A DNA stretch of 64,000 nucleotides from Scolanthus callimorphus (lineage: Eukaryota; Cnidaria; Anthozoa; Actiniaria; Edwardsiidae): contig CM066914.1 of the NCBI GenBank assembly GCA_033964015.1, forward strand, positions 6,625,831 to 6,689,830, given 5' to 3'. A program made the position numbers and the translations under genes. The notes under the pieces were generated by a model. The model saw only the letters and a list, made by a program, of their open reading frames with translations, had not been told where the DNA came from and did no database searches. Shown here one piece after another: positions 12,901-24,900 of this stretch; position 1 is the first letter of the stretch; each line of letters starts with the position of its first letter.

Positions 12901-15900
12901 CGTGAGTGGGTCCAGGAGTGGCAGAACAAGTCCATTGAAGGGGAACAGCCAGACCAGTACCATAGCCGACCTCGCAGCTCTTCCATTGGCTCAGCTGGCC
13001 AAGGGTCACCCACTGGAAGCTTGACGCGAAGTAATTCAGCTCCTGTGAACTCAGGATTAGACAGCCCTGATGTTGAGAAAATGGAAGATGAAAACTTTGA
13101 CATGAAGATGTTGTCCAAGTCACCTGAGATGCTGCTTAACAGAGTCCGGCAGACGCTAGGGGAAGCCACTTCTTCAGGTGGCACTTATGATGTATCCAGA
13201 GACAAGATTTTTGTGAGTATTACTGAGAATGATAAATTCATTTCAGTAAATAAATGATTAGTTATAGTGTAATGTAATGGTTCATGGAGTGGCCTGGTTC
13301 TTAAACCCAACACCTTGTTATGGTACTACTCTTTGTTCAGTATTTCTGTGGAATCGTTTTGTCTGTGCACTGTCACTGTACACAAGTACCAAAATCCAGC
13401 CAATATGTAAGAGCACTTTCACCTATGCACATTATATGAGCTTGAAACAAAAGATTGTGCACTGTCAATGGCATGTAATAGCCCCTCCCAACATCCATCC
13501 CACACTGTTGTGTTGGTCCTTTGACATTCGTAACCATTCTGCTGGATTAACTTTGATTAAACTAACCCTGCTCATAGAGCAGATTTCAGATGAGTGTTGA
13601 AAACTGCTAAGTAAAATACACTTAGCCAATCAGAATGAAACAAATTCAATAATCAACCAATCAGAAGATGAAGTAAGGATGACTTGTGTTTAGCCATGAC
13701 CAAGCAAGCATAGTGTGTTTATTTTCTTTTGTTTGCATTCTGATTGGCTGATAAAACAAAGACCCAAGACAGCAATTACTGCAGGGAAATGAAGCCTGAT
13801 TTACTGCCAACAGTCATCTCTAATGCATTGTTTTTTTATTTATATTGATTTTGTAATGAAACAATTTTTTTTTTCAAGTTTACAAATTATTAGCTTACAC
13901 ACTTTTTAAGTTTACCAAACTTATATTTAAGACAGGTTATTTTACAACTTCAAGCAACGTTTGGCCAAAAATAGTGTTACTCAATGATTTCTATCCTAAT
14001 TTGTAGATTTGTGGTCCACATTTCGAAATATCACAAAAGACAGAGGACTGGGTTTGCGCCGCCACAGAAATAAGTGATCAAAAATGGAAAAAGTCTATAG
14101 AATCTATATAGGCTGTGATTGACATCACCATTTTAGGTGTGAAAAATAGGTCTATCTGTAAAAACTAAAATTTATTTTCTCAGCTTCCTCTGGAAATTAC
14201 CGGGATGCTAATACACAAACACTACCATAAAGACCTTTCAAATGAGACTAAATTCAAAGCAACAACTTTTTTTTATTTCGAGTAACAAGATTTTTTGCCG
14301 CTTTCTGGCAAAATTGCTCAAAGTTCTTAAAAATCTGTCTTAATTTTAAATTTACCAAACTTTCTATTGCAGAGTCATGCCGATGATGATATGGCATTTG
14401 AAGACATTGATGTTGAAGATTCCTTAATAGGTTTGTAGCCAAAGGAAGCTGCATCATTTTATCACAATAGCATAGTCTGCATGCAGGTGACACTTCTGCC
14501 TGTGAAACAATGGCTGATCATTTGTCGACCCCAAGCAAGCTACTGTACTGAGAAAGTATAGAACAGCCCATTTCTGGGTCAGCCTGAATATAACTTCCAC
14601 ATAATATACTGTAAGGTTCTTCTAAAACAGGTATCTAAAATGCCAAATTTCAGCCTGATATTCCTAATCCATTTGTTCTTTATTGGCCATTGTGGAACTC
14701 ACGTCTAACATTCTCCATGATTGGATGAGAGTTTTCAATGTTTGATTGTTTGAAAGGTTTTATGGAGTCATGTTCTGGCTTTGACACAGACTACCATAAT
14801 ATCATCTACTCTTTTATGTACTTTTAACAGGGTGTGTCAGAGAGTTCATATTCAAATTATAATATTCTGTTTTATTCATTGTACATGGTTAAGGTGAAAA
14901 CTGGTGTTACTCTAATTTCCTCAAGTCAAGAATGTGCCATGAACTGATGCCAAAGAGTTCCAAGATTGTTGTGTTTGATACACAATTAAATGTAAGTAGT
15001 GCATTTGATCATTTCAAAGCAGGAAATTAAGACTAACAAATATGGATGTAATTTTACACTTCAGGTGCAACCCCTGAAAATCTAGGTCAACCTTTATAGT
15101 TTCAAATCTAGAAATTTGCAATATTGATAGGTGCATAATTGCAAAAAAAAAAAAAAATGATACAAGCATTGTTGTAAGTTTGATATTTCTTTGCATTGTT
15201 CTTGATATCTGATAATTAATCATTACAGGCAAGATTGGGTGGATGTGGTGAAAACCAATATTTGCATATTAGGAATCTGTTTCAGCAGATAAGGGAAAAT
15301 GCCTTTTAAAGAGCATCTGTTGGCCCCCAGCAACATATCAAGTCAGAAAAAGTATCTATTGCCATTGGCGGATTTAGGGAATGTACCACAGTGCAATATT
15401 TTCAATTAAATACAGTAAATCAAATATAAAACTTTGGTTGTAAATTTGAGATTTTGATGCATAATTTGTCCTCTAATGTCAAATGTAAACAAGAACAAAG
15501 GAGTGGCTGTCCAAGGCTCTTAAGGAGATCTTTCCAAACGTTTCCATGCTCAATTTAATGTGAGGATTCTTTGATTTTCCCAGGTGAAGAAGGCATTTTT
15601 TGCATTACTGGCAAATGGTAAGTTGAACTAAGTCATTTATCAATAAATACATATTGTCAAATCGTGTTGAGATTTAGCTGGTAGTGAGGACTCTAGTAAA
15701 ATGAAATGCAGCACTGGTATTATGAGGATTGAAGATCCTTCATCAAAATGGCTGTTTTTGCATTCACTCGCACTTGGTCACTCGTAATCTGGTTTACGTT
15801 GCATGTTTCACTTGCTGGTGGGCACATTAGTGCATGGTTGGCATTCTTATTGAGTTTATTCTTTCCTATTATATCTATTCCAGGTGTACGGTCAGCTCCA

Positions 15901-18900
15901 GTGTTTGACAGTAAACGACAAGATTTTGTTGGTGAGCATATGGAATCCCACAGGGAACATGGGGAGCACGGGTGATGCAGTATTACAGCATGTACCTCTC
16001 ACTGCTTTCACCCTGGTCCAAGACCTTGCTTGGGCATTAGGGTTTTTTCCCTTCTGTTTGAGTTGTGTTTCAGACCTGGGTGCTCATTATGGGTTGAAAT
16101 GATTTGTCATTTCTCCTGGTCTTTCGGATTAAACATGAAGGATTTGTCATTTCTCCTTGTCCTTTCAGATGAGTCAATAAATCAAGGTCTTATCTCTTAT
16201 TTCCACTACACCTTCAGCCTTTGGGCTGCTGGGGAATAATAATAAAGCTACCGGTATCTATCTGTCTGTTGCAGCAAAATAAATCCCCAAATCTCAAAAA
16301 AAGTTTTTTTCATCATTAATAATAACATTTTTGTTGTTGTTTGCAGGGATGTTGACAATTACAGACTTTATAAATATTCTACGACGTTATTATAAATCAC
16401 CCTTGGTGAGTCAAGTATACATGAACATGTCAAGTATAGTTCAATAAAACACGAGGAAACAGTACATCTTACATGCCATTTCATGTTACTCTCATACAAA
16501 ATAGTCATCAGTATTTTTCTGCAAGTTGTTTTTAATGTGTTAACAACAACAACAAGCTTTTTAGAGTGGATTTTGGATGACTATCATGAAATCTCAATGT
16601 GATTACAATGATTCTAAAAAATCCTATAGGATTGATTGCGAGGTAATTGCAAATGACTCATGACAGTCAACTGAAATCCACTCTATATGTTAAAACAAAT
16701 ACATAACATTAAAAGACCACAGAGGGATGCTTAAAAACAATGAAATTAACTAACCAAAGATAAAACAATTTTAAAGTTTTATAATGTTTTTTTAAAGTGT
16801 GAAGGCTTTACATGAAAGTGGATGCATGTCTTATTGATGAAACTAAGAAGTCAAACCAACTAAAATTGTTCCATACAATATCATCTGGGGTACTTTTACA
16901 TACCTGCCAACTCTCCCAGTACCATGCCAACTCTTTAGCCTCAGTCTCCCGGGGGAAAAATTGAAACTTTTCATACATTTACTGTATATCTCCTGGGTTC
17001 ATTTCTTGTGATTTTCTCGTACAGTTGTTGTATTTGAGACCAAATCTCCCAGTTTTGGAGTTTTCAGGGTTGGCAGGTATGCTGTTGTATATAAGGGTTT
17101 AGAGAAATTTAGTGATCAGAAATTTTTTTCAAAGGGCTGGATTTTCTATGTTTCTTCTTTTCTTTAGCAAAACAGTTTGACAGGCATTTCTAATAAAGTA
17201 GAAATAAAGTAGAACATAATTATTGTTCAAGCTTACACTAAATTGTATCAAATTCCGTTGAATATCCTTCAAACAGCAACACACTGTGCTAGTTTTGTTG
17301 GGTGAGTAAGTTTGAGGATGAAACAAAAAGAAGAATGTAAATTTGTAGTCACCTTTATGAGCTGAGGATATAACATATAACATATAGTTCAGTAAAATGC
17401 CATTATATTGAAGCTTTCACTAGAGTTTCTCTTATTACGAGGACATATATACATACTTCAGATACTTGTCTGTTGTGTGCATGCATGGGATTTTCCATCC
17501 TTGGAAACCCAGAGTTTTTTTTTTTTTTACGAAAACCCCCTGGATTCCTTAGGATGTGAATTGTCTATCAGACATGTACTATGTATGTACTTTGTGTTGT
17601 GTATGTTACCAGTACTCTATTTTCTAGTTGTTACAAACGTTGTAGAATGACAAACTGTCACACGAACTGTTGTTCTTGATTCTTGTAACCTCTAATGTAA
17701 TAGGTTCCACTAAAGTATCACCTAAATCATCTAATCACAGCACATCTTTGATTTCAGCAGCAGACTGATTCAACACAGCAGGTAGGGTACTGATTTTCAT
17801 CTCTTGTTTTTATTTTTTCAAATAATATATTTAACAATACCTTTAGTTGTTAAGTAAGACTTCTTGTGATGCTGCATGGTAGGCAGTCGTTGTCAGTGGT
17901 TCATCTATTTCTCTTTTCTATACACAAATCTTCTGGAAAGTATGCTTGGTATTTGCAAATAATTTCACCTGTTCTTGTTTTCTAACGCTCTTTTTGCACA
18001 TTCTATTTCCTCTCTATTTTCTATTTTTTTACGATTTCCTCAATGTTTAAAGTTCTAGTAAGCTTCATTAACTCAGGGGATTTCATTATTAACTTAACTC
18101 CATGTATAAAGTGGGTAAAATATCCGTAAAGGGAAATAATGTTAACAAAAATAACATGTAGCAGTAAAACTATCTAACTGGCACTCATAATTCTGAATTT
18201 ATATTTTGATTTATATAAACTCCTCCAAATGCATGGAACCTAAAAAACTATGATCTGTAACACTTTGCAGCTTGCAGAAAAGGTTTATAGGTGTATTATT
18301 CGTATCGCCCAAATAACTTTAAATCTCATGTGCAATTTGGTACAAATGTCATTACAGCAGATATTTAACAAATAGATCTCGTTTTGTGTGCGTGTGTACT
18401 GTAATAGATACACAGATGACGTCACAGAATGTCATAAACAAAAAAGTACGCAACGAGACGCAGTCGAGTTGCGTGACTGTTGTTCATGACATTCTGTGAC
18501 GTCTTCTGTGTATCTATTACAGTACATACGCACAAAAACGAGATCTATTTGTTTTATACAACAACAAACAGGGACTTTTGTCAACCGTGTATCTGTACTC
18601 TTATAGCAAAATGGCTCTCGACCAATCAGAGCGCGCGATTTACTAGTGTTGTTGTATAAAAGTTAATAACAAAACAGCCCTAGCGTGAACCCACTATCAC
18701 TTGTTCTTTAGGTTATCTACTATTATTATTTTTTGTGTGTAACTATGAATAAATCAAAATCTTTTATAGTAATGCGAATAATTGTACTGCATTTGTAACA
18801 TTTCTTTATCTTAACTTTTAATTTCCGATGTCTCTGTGCGTGAAACGTTTCTGATTGGCTGAATTTCCCGCCTAAATTGCCGCCATTTTGGCGCGCGCAC

Positions 18901-21900
18901 TTGCAACACAGGAAGCCCATATTTCTGAGCTGCGCATTTGAAGATTACGAAGTTTACTATTCCTTGTCTTTTCTGTGAGAAAATTTGAAAAATTGAAAAG
19001 GTTTTAGCCACTTTTGGCGTAATATCTTATAAGTGGTGGAGGGCAGATTAAATTTTTTCCAGTAGTAGGTAAACTTCTACGTCACAAGTTGGTGGTTATT
19101 TTCTGGTTACATTGTATGCCCGTATGAACATCGCTTTACATTGTATGCCCGTATGAACATCAGTGAGGTGATACCATTCCCTATCATGACACAATCATGT
19201 ATAATAAGTAAAAAATACCTGAAAATTGCAGTGACTGTAGAATAATATTTGTGTTGATTTATTTTAAGGTTCAGATGGATGAACTAGAGGAACATAAAAT
19301 CGAGACGTGGAGAAGTATGTAGCCCCAGAATAAGTACTTTTAGTCAAATCCCACTTGTGGTAAGCCTGCGAAAGCAGACACCACTTATATCTCGTCGAAA
19401 GAGACTCCCGCAAAGAGGTGCTCAAGCCAAACATATTGATGACGACCGGTTTGACAAGATATATTTTACTTTTTATAGCACACAATGCATATATCTGACA
19501 GCCAGATCTTTACCGTCCAATCTGCGCAGCTTTTCGTTTTGCTGTGGCATAATAGTGAGGAATTCAAATGAGAAGAAAAAAGATAATAATAAATTTTTTT
19601 AACCAGATTGAGTCACAATACGTCATCAGTATGGAATGTTTGGGTTGAGCGCGCAGACATCTCTTTGCGAGAGTCTCTTCCGGCGAGAGCTAAGCGGTCG
19701 GCTATCGCAGGCTAACTTGTGGTCTTTTATCAATGCTGCATTCTGATTGGTTGAGCTACTAGTCGCGAAAAGAGTCGGGTTTGAAGCCTCCAAAATGGCA
19801 AATGAGCAGTTTTCCTGCGATTTTCATAATTCTGCGAATTCCCACTTTACATTTACGAACGCCAAACTGCGGTTTGGCTTCCTTCTGTCAAGTTTTGTTT
19901 AAATTTAATGGTGGAAAATTTGGTTTTAAAGCCTAGGTAGTCCTTATTATAGCTGAAAAAACTCACAATGCATGTGTGAAATCACCCAGAGCTGTTCACT
20001 CGCTTGATCATTAACGGAAGCCAAACCGCGGTTTGTTAGTTGGCGGAGAGATCGCAGAATTATGAAAGTGACAGTAAAACAAATTGACCTACTAGTTGGA
20101 TTTGACTAAAACAATATTCCTCTCACCCTCATGACCTTTGAGTCAATAGCACGTTCGGTCTTCAGCTTCATGGGCTATTATTGCCTGAGAGGACATTCGG
20201 GAAACCAAGATTAAACTTGGATGTTGCACCTCTATATTGCACCACACTAGAACCATCATAGTGGCGCCGTTGGGACCCAGCGCAATTCAGCTTACGAGCT
20301 GCAAGTCGTAGGTCGGACGCAAACATTTACATTTACATATTTACATACATTGAGCCAGGAAGCCATTTCATGGCAAGCTTCAATATTACGGAATATTAGA
20401 AAGAAAAAGAAAGCAGGGAAATCAGCCTAGTATCAAAAAGTATATCTGCTATATTATTTCAGGGCTGCAACAGTTAAATGATAATTCCAGTCTGGTTCGC
20501 ATAGCTCCGACGCAGAGGTAAGAAAACGTACCCCCCCCCCCCCCCCCTCCCCCAATTCTCCCTACGTCCCAGCAGTACGACCATTGTTTCAAACCACTAT
20601 GTACAAGAACCTATTAGCGTTGATAGCTCACCGAGCGATGTCTTTGATGGTATGACAACATCACGGAAACGCTTCATACTGGGCCGGCCGTCTACATGTA
20701 ATGAATGCTTCCGATACTTAGTTAAATACGAATTAATGTGCACTAAAGATGATAGAAAAACAGACGTATCGGGACCACTGCTCCTGCATCAGTTAGAAAC
20801 GTTATAATGTTATAGCTCTAGATAATTTGATCTCATGTCGAAGTTAAATATTTTAAAATGTGCGCAAAAAGTGATTTAGAGCTATTTCAGAAGGGTTGCA
20901 CCGTCACAACTATCCGTTGTAGCCCGCAGTGCGTCATGGGAAAAAAACTAGACGAAGACGAAATTCTCGTGTTATTCCGTGCAAATTTCTTGCGAGCGAT
21001 GTACTGTAGAATCATTTGACACAAGCAGGGTGAGAAGTATGGTTATTTATCCTTATAATATACAGGGCAAAATTACTCGATGTTGATTGGCTAAGAGCGA
21101 GGGCATTTTTTTCTTGCACACGTTCAGTCAACACGCGCGCTGAATTTTGCCCTTTTATATCATAAACATGTAATCACATGGGTTCGTAAATTAGGGATTA
21201 ATTTCACTTGTGTTTTCAATTTTTTCAAATTGGAAAACAATTGAAAAAAATGGAAAAATTACACTCGTGAAATTAATCCCTAATTTTACTCAGCCCCATG
21301 CGATTACCTATACTAAAAAACAGTGTTCACGATTCTGTTTGATATATATATATATTTGCTCCCACGATGCATTGCGGGCTACAACAGGCAATTTATATAT
21401 TTATTAAAATTACTCAAGTGATTATAAAGACATTCCGCGCGCTGATTGGTCGAGAGGTTCGTTTTCTCTCGCTATAATCACCTACTCTGTGATTATAACA
21501 TTGAAAAGATTGAGAGTGCGCGCGCGAGTTTTGTTTTGATCGTGAAAAAATCCAACAAAAGCAATATTTTTTGTCTAAAAACCTTATGAATTAGTCGCCT
21601 CAGGCTCCGTGATTATCGGCGACTAATTGTTAAAGAAAGTCGTAAATCTACTAAATCTCAACTTTAATTTACGTTTGAAATCTTGCAGCTCTAGATAATT
21701 TGATGTGTTTTTCCCTAGTCTGTATGACGCAGTCAAGATGCTCCTCGAGTGCAAGATTCACCGATTACCCGTAATCGACCCCGCCACCGATAATGCCTTG
21801 TATATATAACCCACAAGAGAATCCTCAAATTCTATATGCTTATGTAAGTATTATAAGATTTCCAAGGGGTAATTATTCAAGGGACGATTTTACTCTTACG

Positions 21901-24900
21901 GCGGCATTTTATTTATTTCGCGAATTCAAGTGCGCGCTGCGTGGCTATAGTCATATAATCATAACCCTCACCTCCCCCGTGAAATTCTACAGAGTCCTTT
22001 CCTTCTTACCCTGGGGGGAGGTGAGGGGCCATAGGAGCAAGGAGAGACGTGAGGGAAATCAAAAGGACCTCACGTTACCATCTCCACACAAAAGCTCATT
22101 TTCATCTTACGTTTGTTGTTTTGGTTGCTATAGATGACCGAATTAAAGATGCCGGAGTTTATGTCCAGAACACTTGAAGAGCTTGGGATCGGAACTTATA
22201 ACAAGGTGGCGACCGTAAGTATTTCCTTGTTGATGAGGAGGTGGGTATTGTATTGTTTATCCAAGCCCTGAAATTCCATGGGGGGGGTCTTGCTGAAACC
22301 CTGGAAATATCCAAGGTCTGGGTCTGTTTTACCCCTGGATCTATCTAAGCCCTGAAAATTCCACGGGGAGGAGGTCTAGCTGAACCCTAGGGGGGAGGGG
22401 TCGAGAACCCCTGAACTCCTGGAAATTCCAGGGGGGGGGGGTCTGTCTAAGCTGTGGAATAGGGGTGTTGAGGCAACCTGGAAATTCCAAGGGAGGGGGT
22501 GTTCAAAAATTTCAGGGGAGGGCCTGTTCAGGACCTTTGGAAATTCCAGGGGGGAGGGTCTTCAAATGGTAGGGTCCTCTCGGGTGTGGAAAAAAATGCG
22601 ATCAGCCAGTCTAATAGAGCTATGGCAGCGCAATAAGCTTGGCTTGAGGATCGATCAATAAGAAGAGAATCAGACTTTGTGGTAGTTTTGTGCTGTTCTT
22701 TTTTTTTTTGTTGTTTTTTGCTATGGCGGGAAGCGCCGCCAGTATTCGCCTTTGTCATGCGCCGCCATTTTGTTAGCAAAGCAGAAAAAAGCAATGAGCC
22801 AATCAACGTTTTGGTTCTTAACAAATACTTTTTGGTAGCTTCAGGCCTCGTTTCCATGCTGAATAAATCGCTGAAAACTTCAAGATGGCGCTTGTGTGAA
22901 AGCTCGATAGCTAAAGTGCCAATCAATATGTCGTCGGATGCTATTCGATAATAAGCGCATGGTGGTCGGCTAATTCTGCAGACCGGTTGTTCGTCTTTAA
23001 TTCATAGAGATCATCACAAGCAAGTGCATGTAGCCGCATAGCCCGTTGTTTTTCGTGTTTGTAAGTTTCATGGTGTGGTTGTTGTATGTTTCCAGGTCTC
23101 GCCGCACACTCCTCTTATATGCGTCCTTCATATGTTTGCCGAGAAGAGAGTATCGGCGCTACCGTTTGTCGATGATAAAGGTAGAGTTACCAAAATGTTT
23201 GCCCCCTAATATGAGCTCCTTAGTCACGACAAATGAAAATATTCATGCGAGTAGGGACAACGTAAAGTTTCCAGATTGTGTATAGCAGAGCAGAGCCCTC
23301 GACTGCTCATTCGCGTTCATGCGTTTGTTTTCTGTTATGATCTGACACTTGATCTTATTTCTTATTTCAGGAGTTTGGTAGATATTTATGCCAAGTTTGA
23401 TGTAATTGTGAGTACCTCTACAAATATAAGTCTTCTTGGAAAATTATCCTTTCTTAAGTTCGTCCATTCGATTGAAACAAGTGGCATGCTGTATAGTCCC
23501 GCTTTTGATGGTATCCCTGTTCCGTGCTTTAAGGGATGCACTTTTGCGTGTTACGGGCAGCCCTACTCGCGCTGCGCCCTCGTGATGTAAATCTGATACA
23601 ACACGGCTGCTCATGGTCGTGAAACTTGAGTGCGGTTGGTTAGCCAATGTGAACAAAATTGTGCTTTTGGCGACTGAAAATGCAGACTTCTTTTCCTGCT
23701 GGGGGCTCAATATTAGCAGAGTTTATAGTGGGATGGTTATGAAACCTAGCACCATGTTGTTGTACCATCTCTTTGTTCCCTTTTTCAGAGGAATCATTTT
23801 GTTTGTGCACCGTCACGTTAGCCAAAATTCAGTAAGATAAGATTCAGGCAGTAAGATTCAGTGTGCACTCAAACATGTATACAATATGAGATGAACACAA
23901 AGAAAAGGTTGTGCACTGTCAATGCACTCTCAACATTTATTCCACGTTATTATGGGCAGATAGATAGATAGATCATCCCTTGAAGTTTGCCGAGCTCCCT
24001 AACCATTCCACTCTATTAACTAAGATATTAGTTAGCTCTCCTGTACCATTCCATGATATCACCCAAAATAAATCGTTCCATGAGCTGAATTTCATGGTGA
24101 CAAAATGTAAACATCGTTAGTGTACTGGGTCTATGTTAACGCGTTTTGTTTTCTCGTATCTTAGAATCTAGCAGCCGAGAAAACTTATAATAATTTAGAT
24201 GTCACGGTACAGCAGGCTTTAGAGCACAGAGCTGAGGTAAGTAGGTTTCAAACGATCTTGATAGTTCATTATAGTTAAAACTATCACGCACGCTTGAAAG
24301 TCAACTATCATTAACTATCATGACTACCATGGAGTTTGAACATGTTCAAATTTGACATGATAGTCTATGATAGTTTTTATCGTTTGAACGCATGATGATA
24401 GCCGATGATAGTTTATCGGTCAGTGGCGTTTCCCTTAAGGGGCTTACAAAAGCACAAAATGGCTGCCGCCATCTTTGTTTACATTTTTGTATAACAGGGC
24501 ACTAGCGACTGATCGCGTGATTTATTTCGAACTATCATCAACTATCATGGCTCGTGAAAGCAAGTATGAAAGTCAATTATAGTTAATTTTAGTTAGCCCA
24601 AAACTATCATCAACTATCATGCACCGTTTTGAAACCCACTTCACGCGGTCAAACGTGCGTGAGACTGAGTAGAAACTCTTAGCAACTCTCATCACTGATT
24701 TACTTCTACGACTATCATTTGCGCAATCAGACGGTAAAAACATATCATTTCAAATATCATTTCGATTTTGAACATATCCAAAGTGTGTGAGAGTCGATGA
24801 TAATGCATGATAGTTTGAGATCAAACGCGCACGATAGTTGATACTCTCGCCAACCATAATCACCGTTTGGGGACGTGAGAGTGAATGATAGTCAAATCTC

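Noticed and set aside
22528..22951. Overlapping open frames on both strands near 22.5-22.95 kb
   Set aside because: They fall in an intron over a G-rich repeat, with no conserved motif and no compatible splice sites.
23181..23209. Read-through of AMPK gamma exon 13 into GRVTKMFAP and a stop
   Set aside because: GRV resembles the family by chance. The next conserved segment (DIYAKFDVI) is found in a properly spliced exon at 23371.
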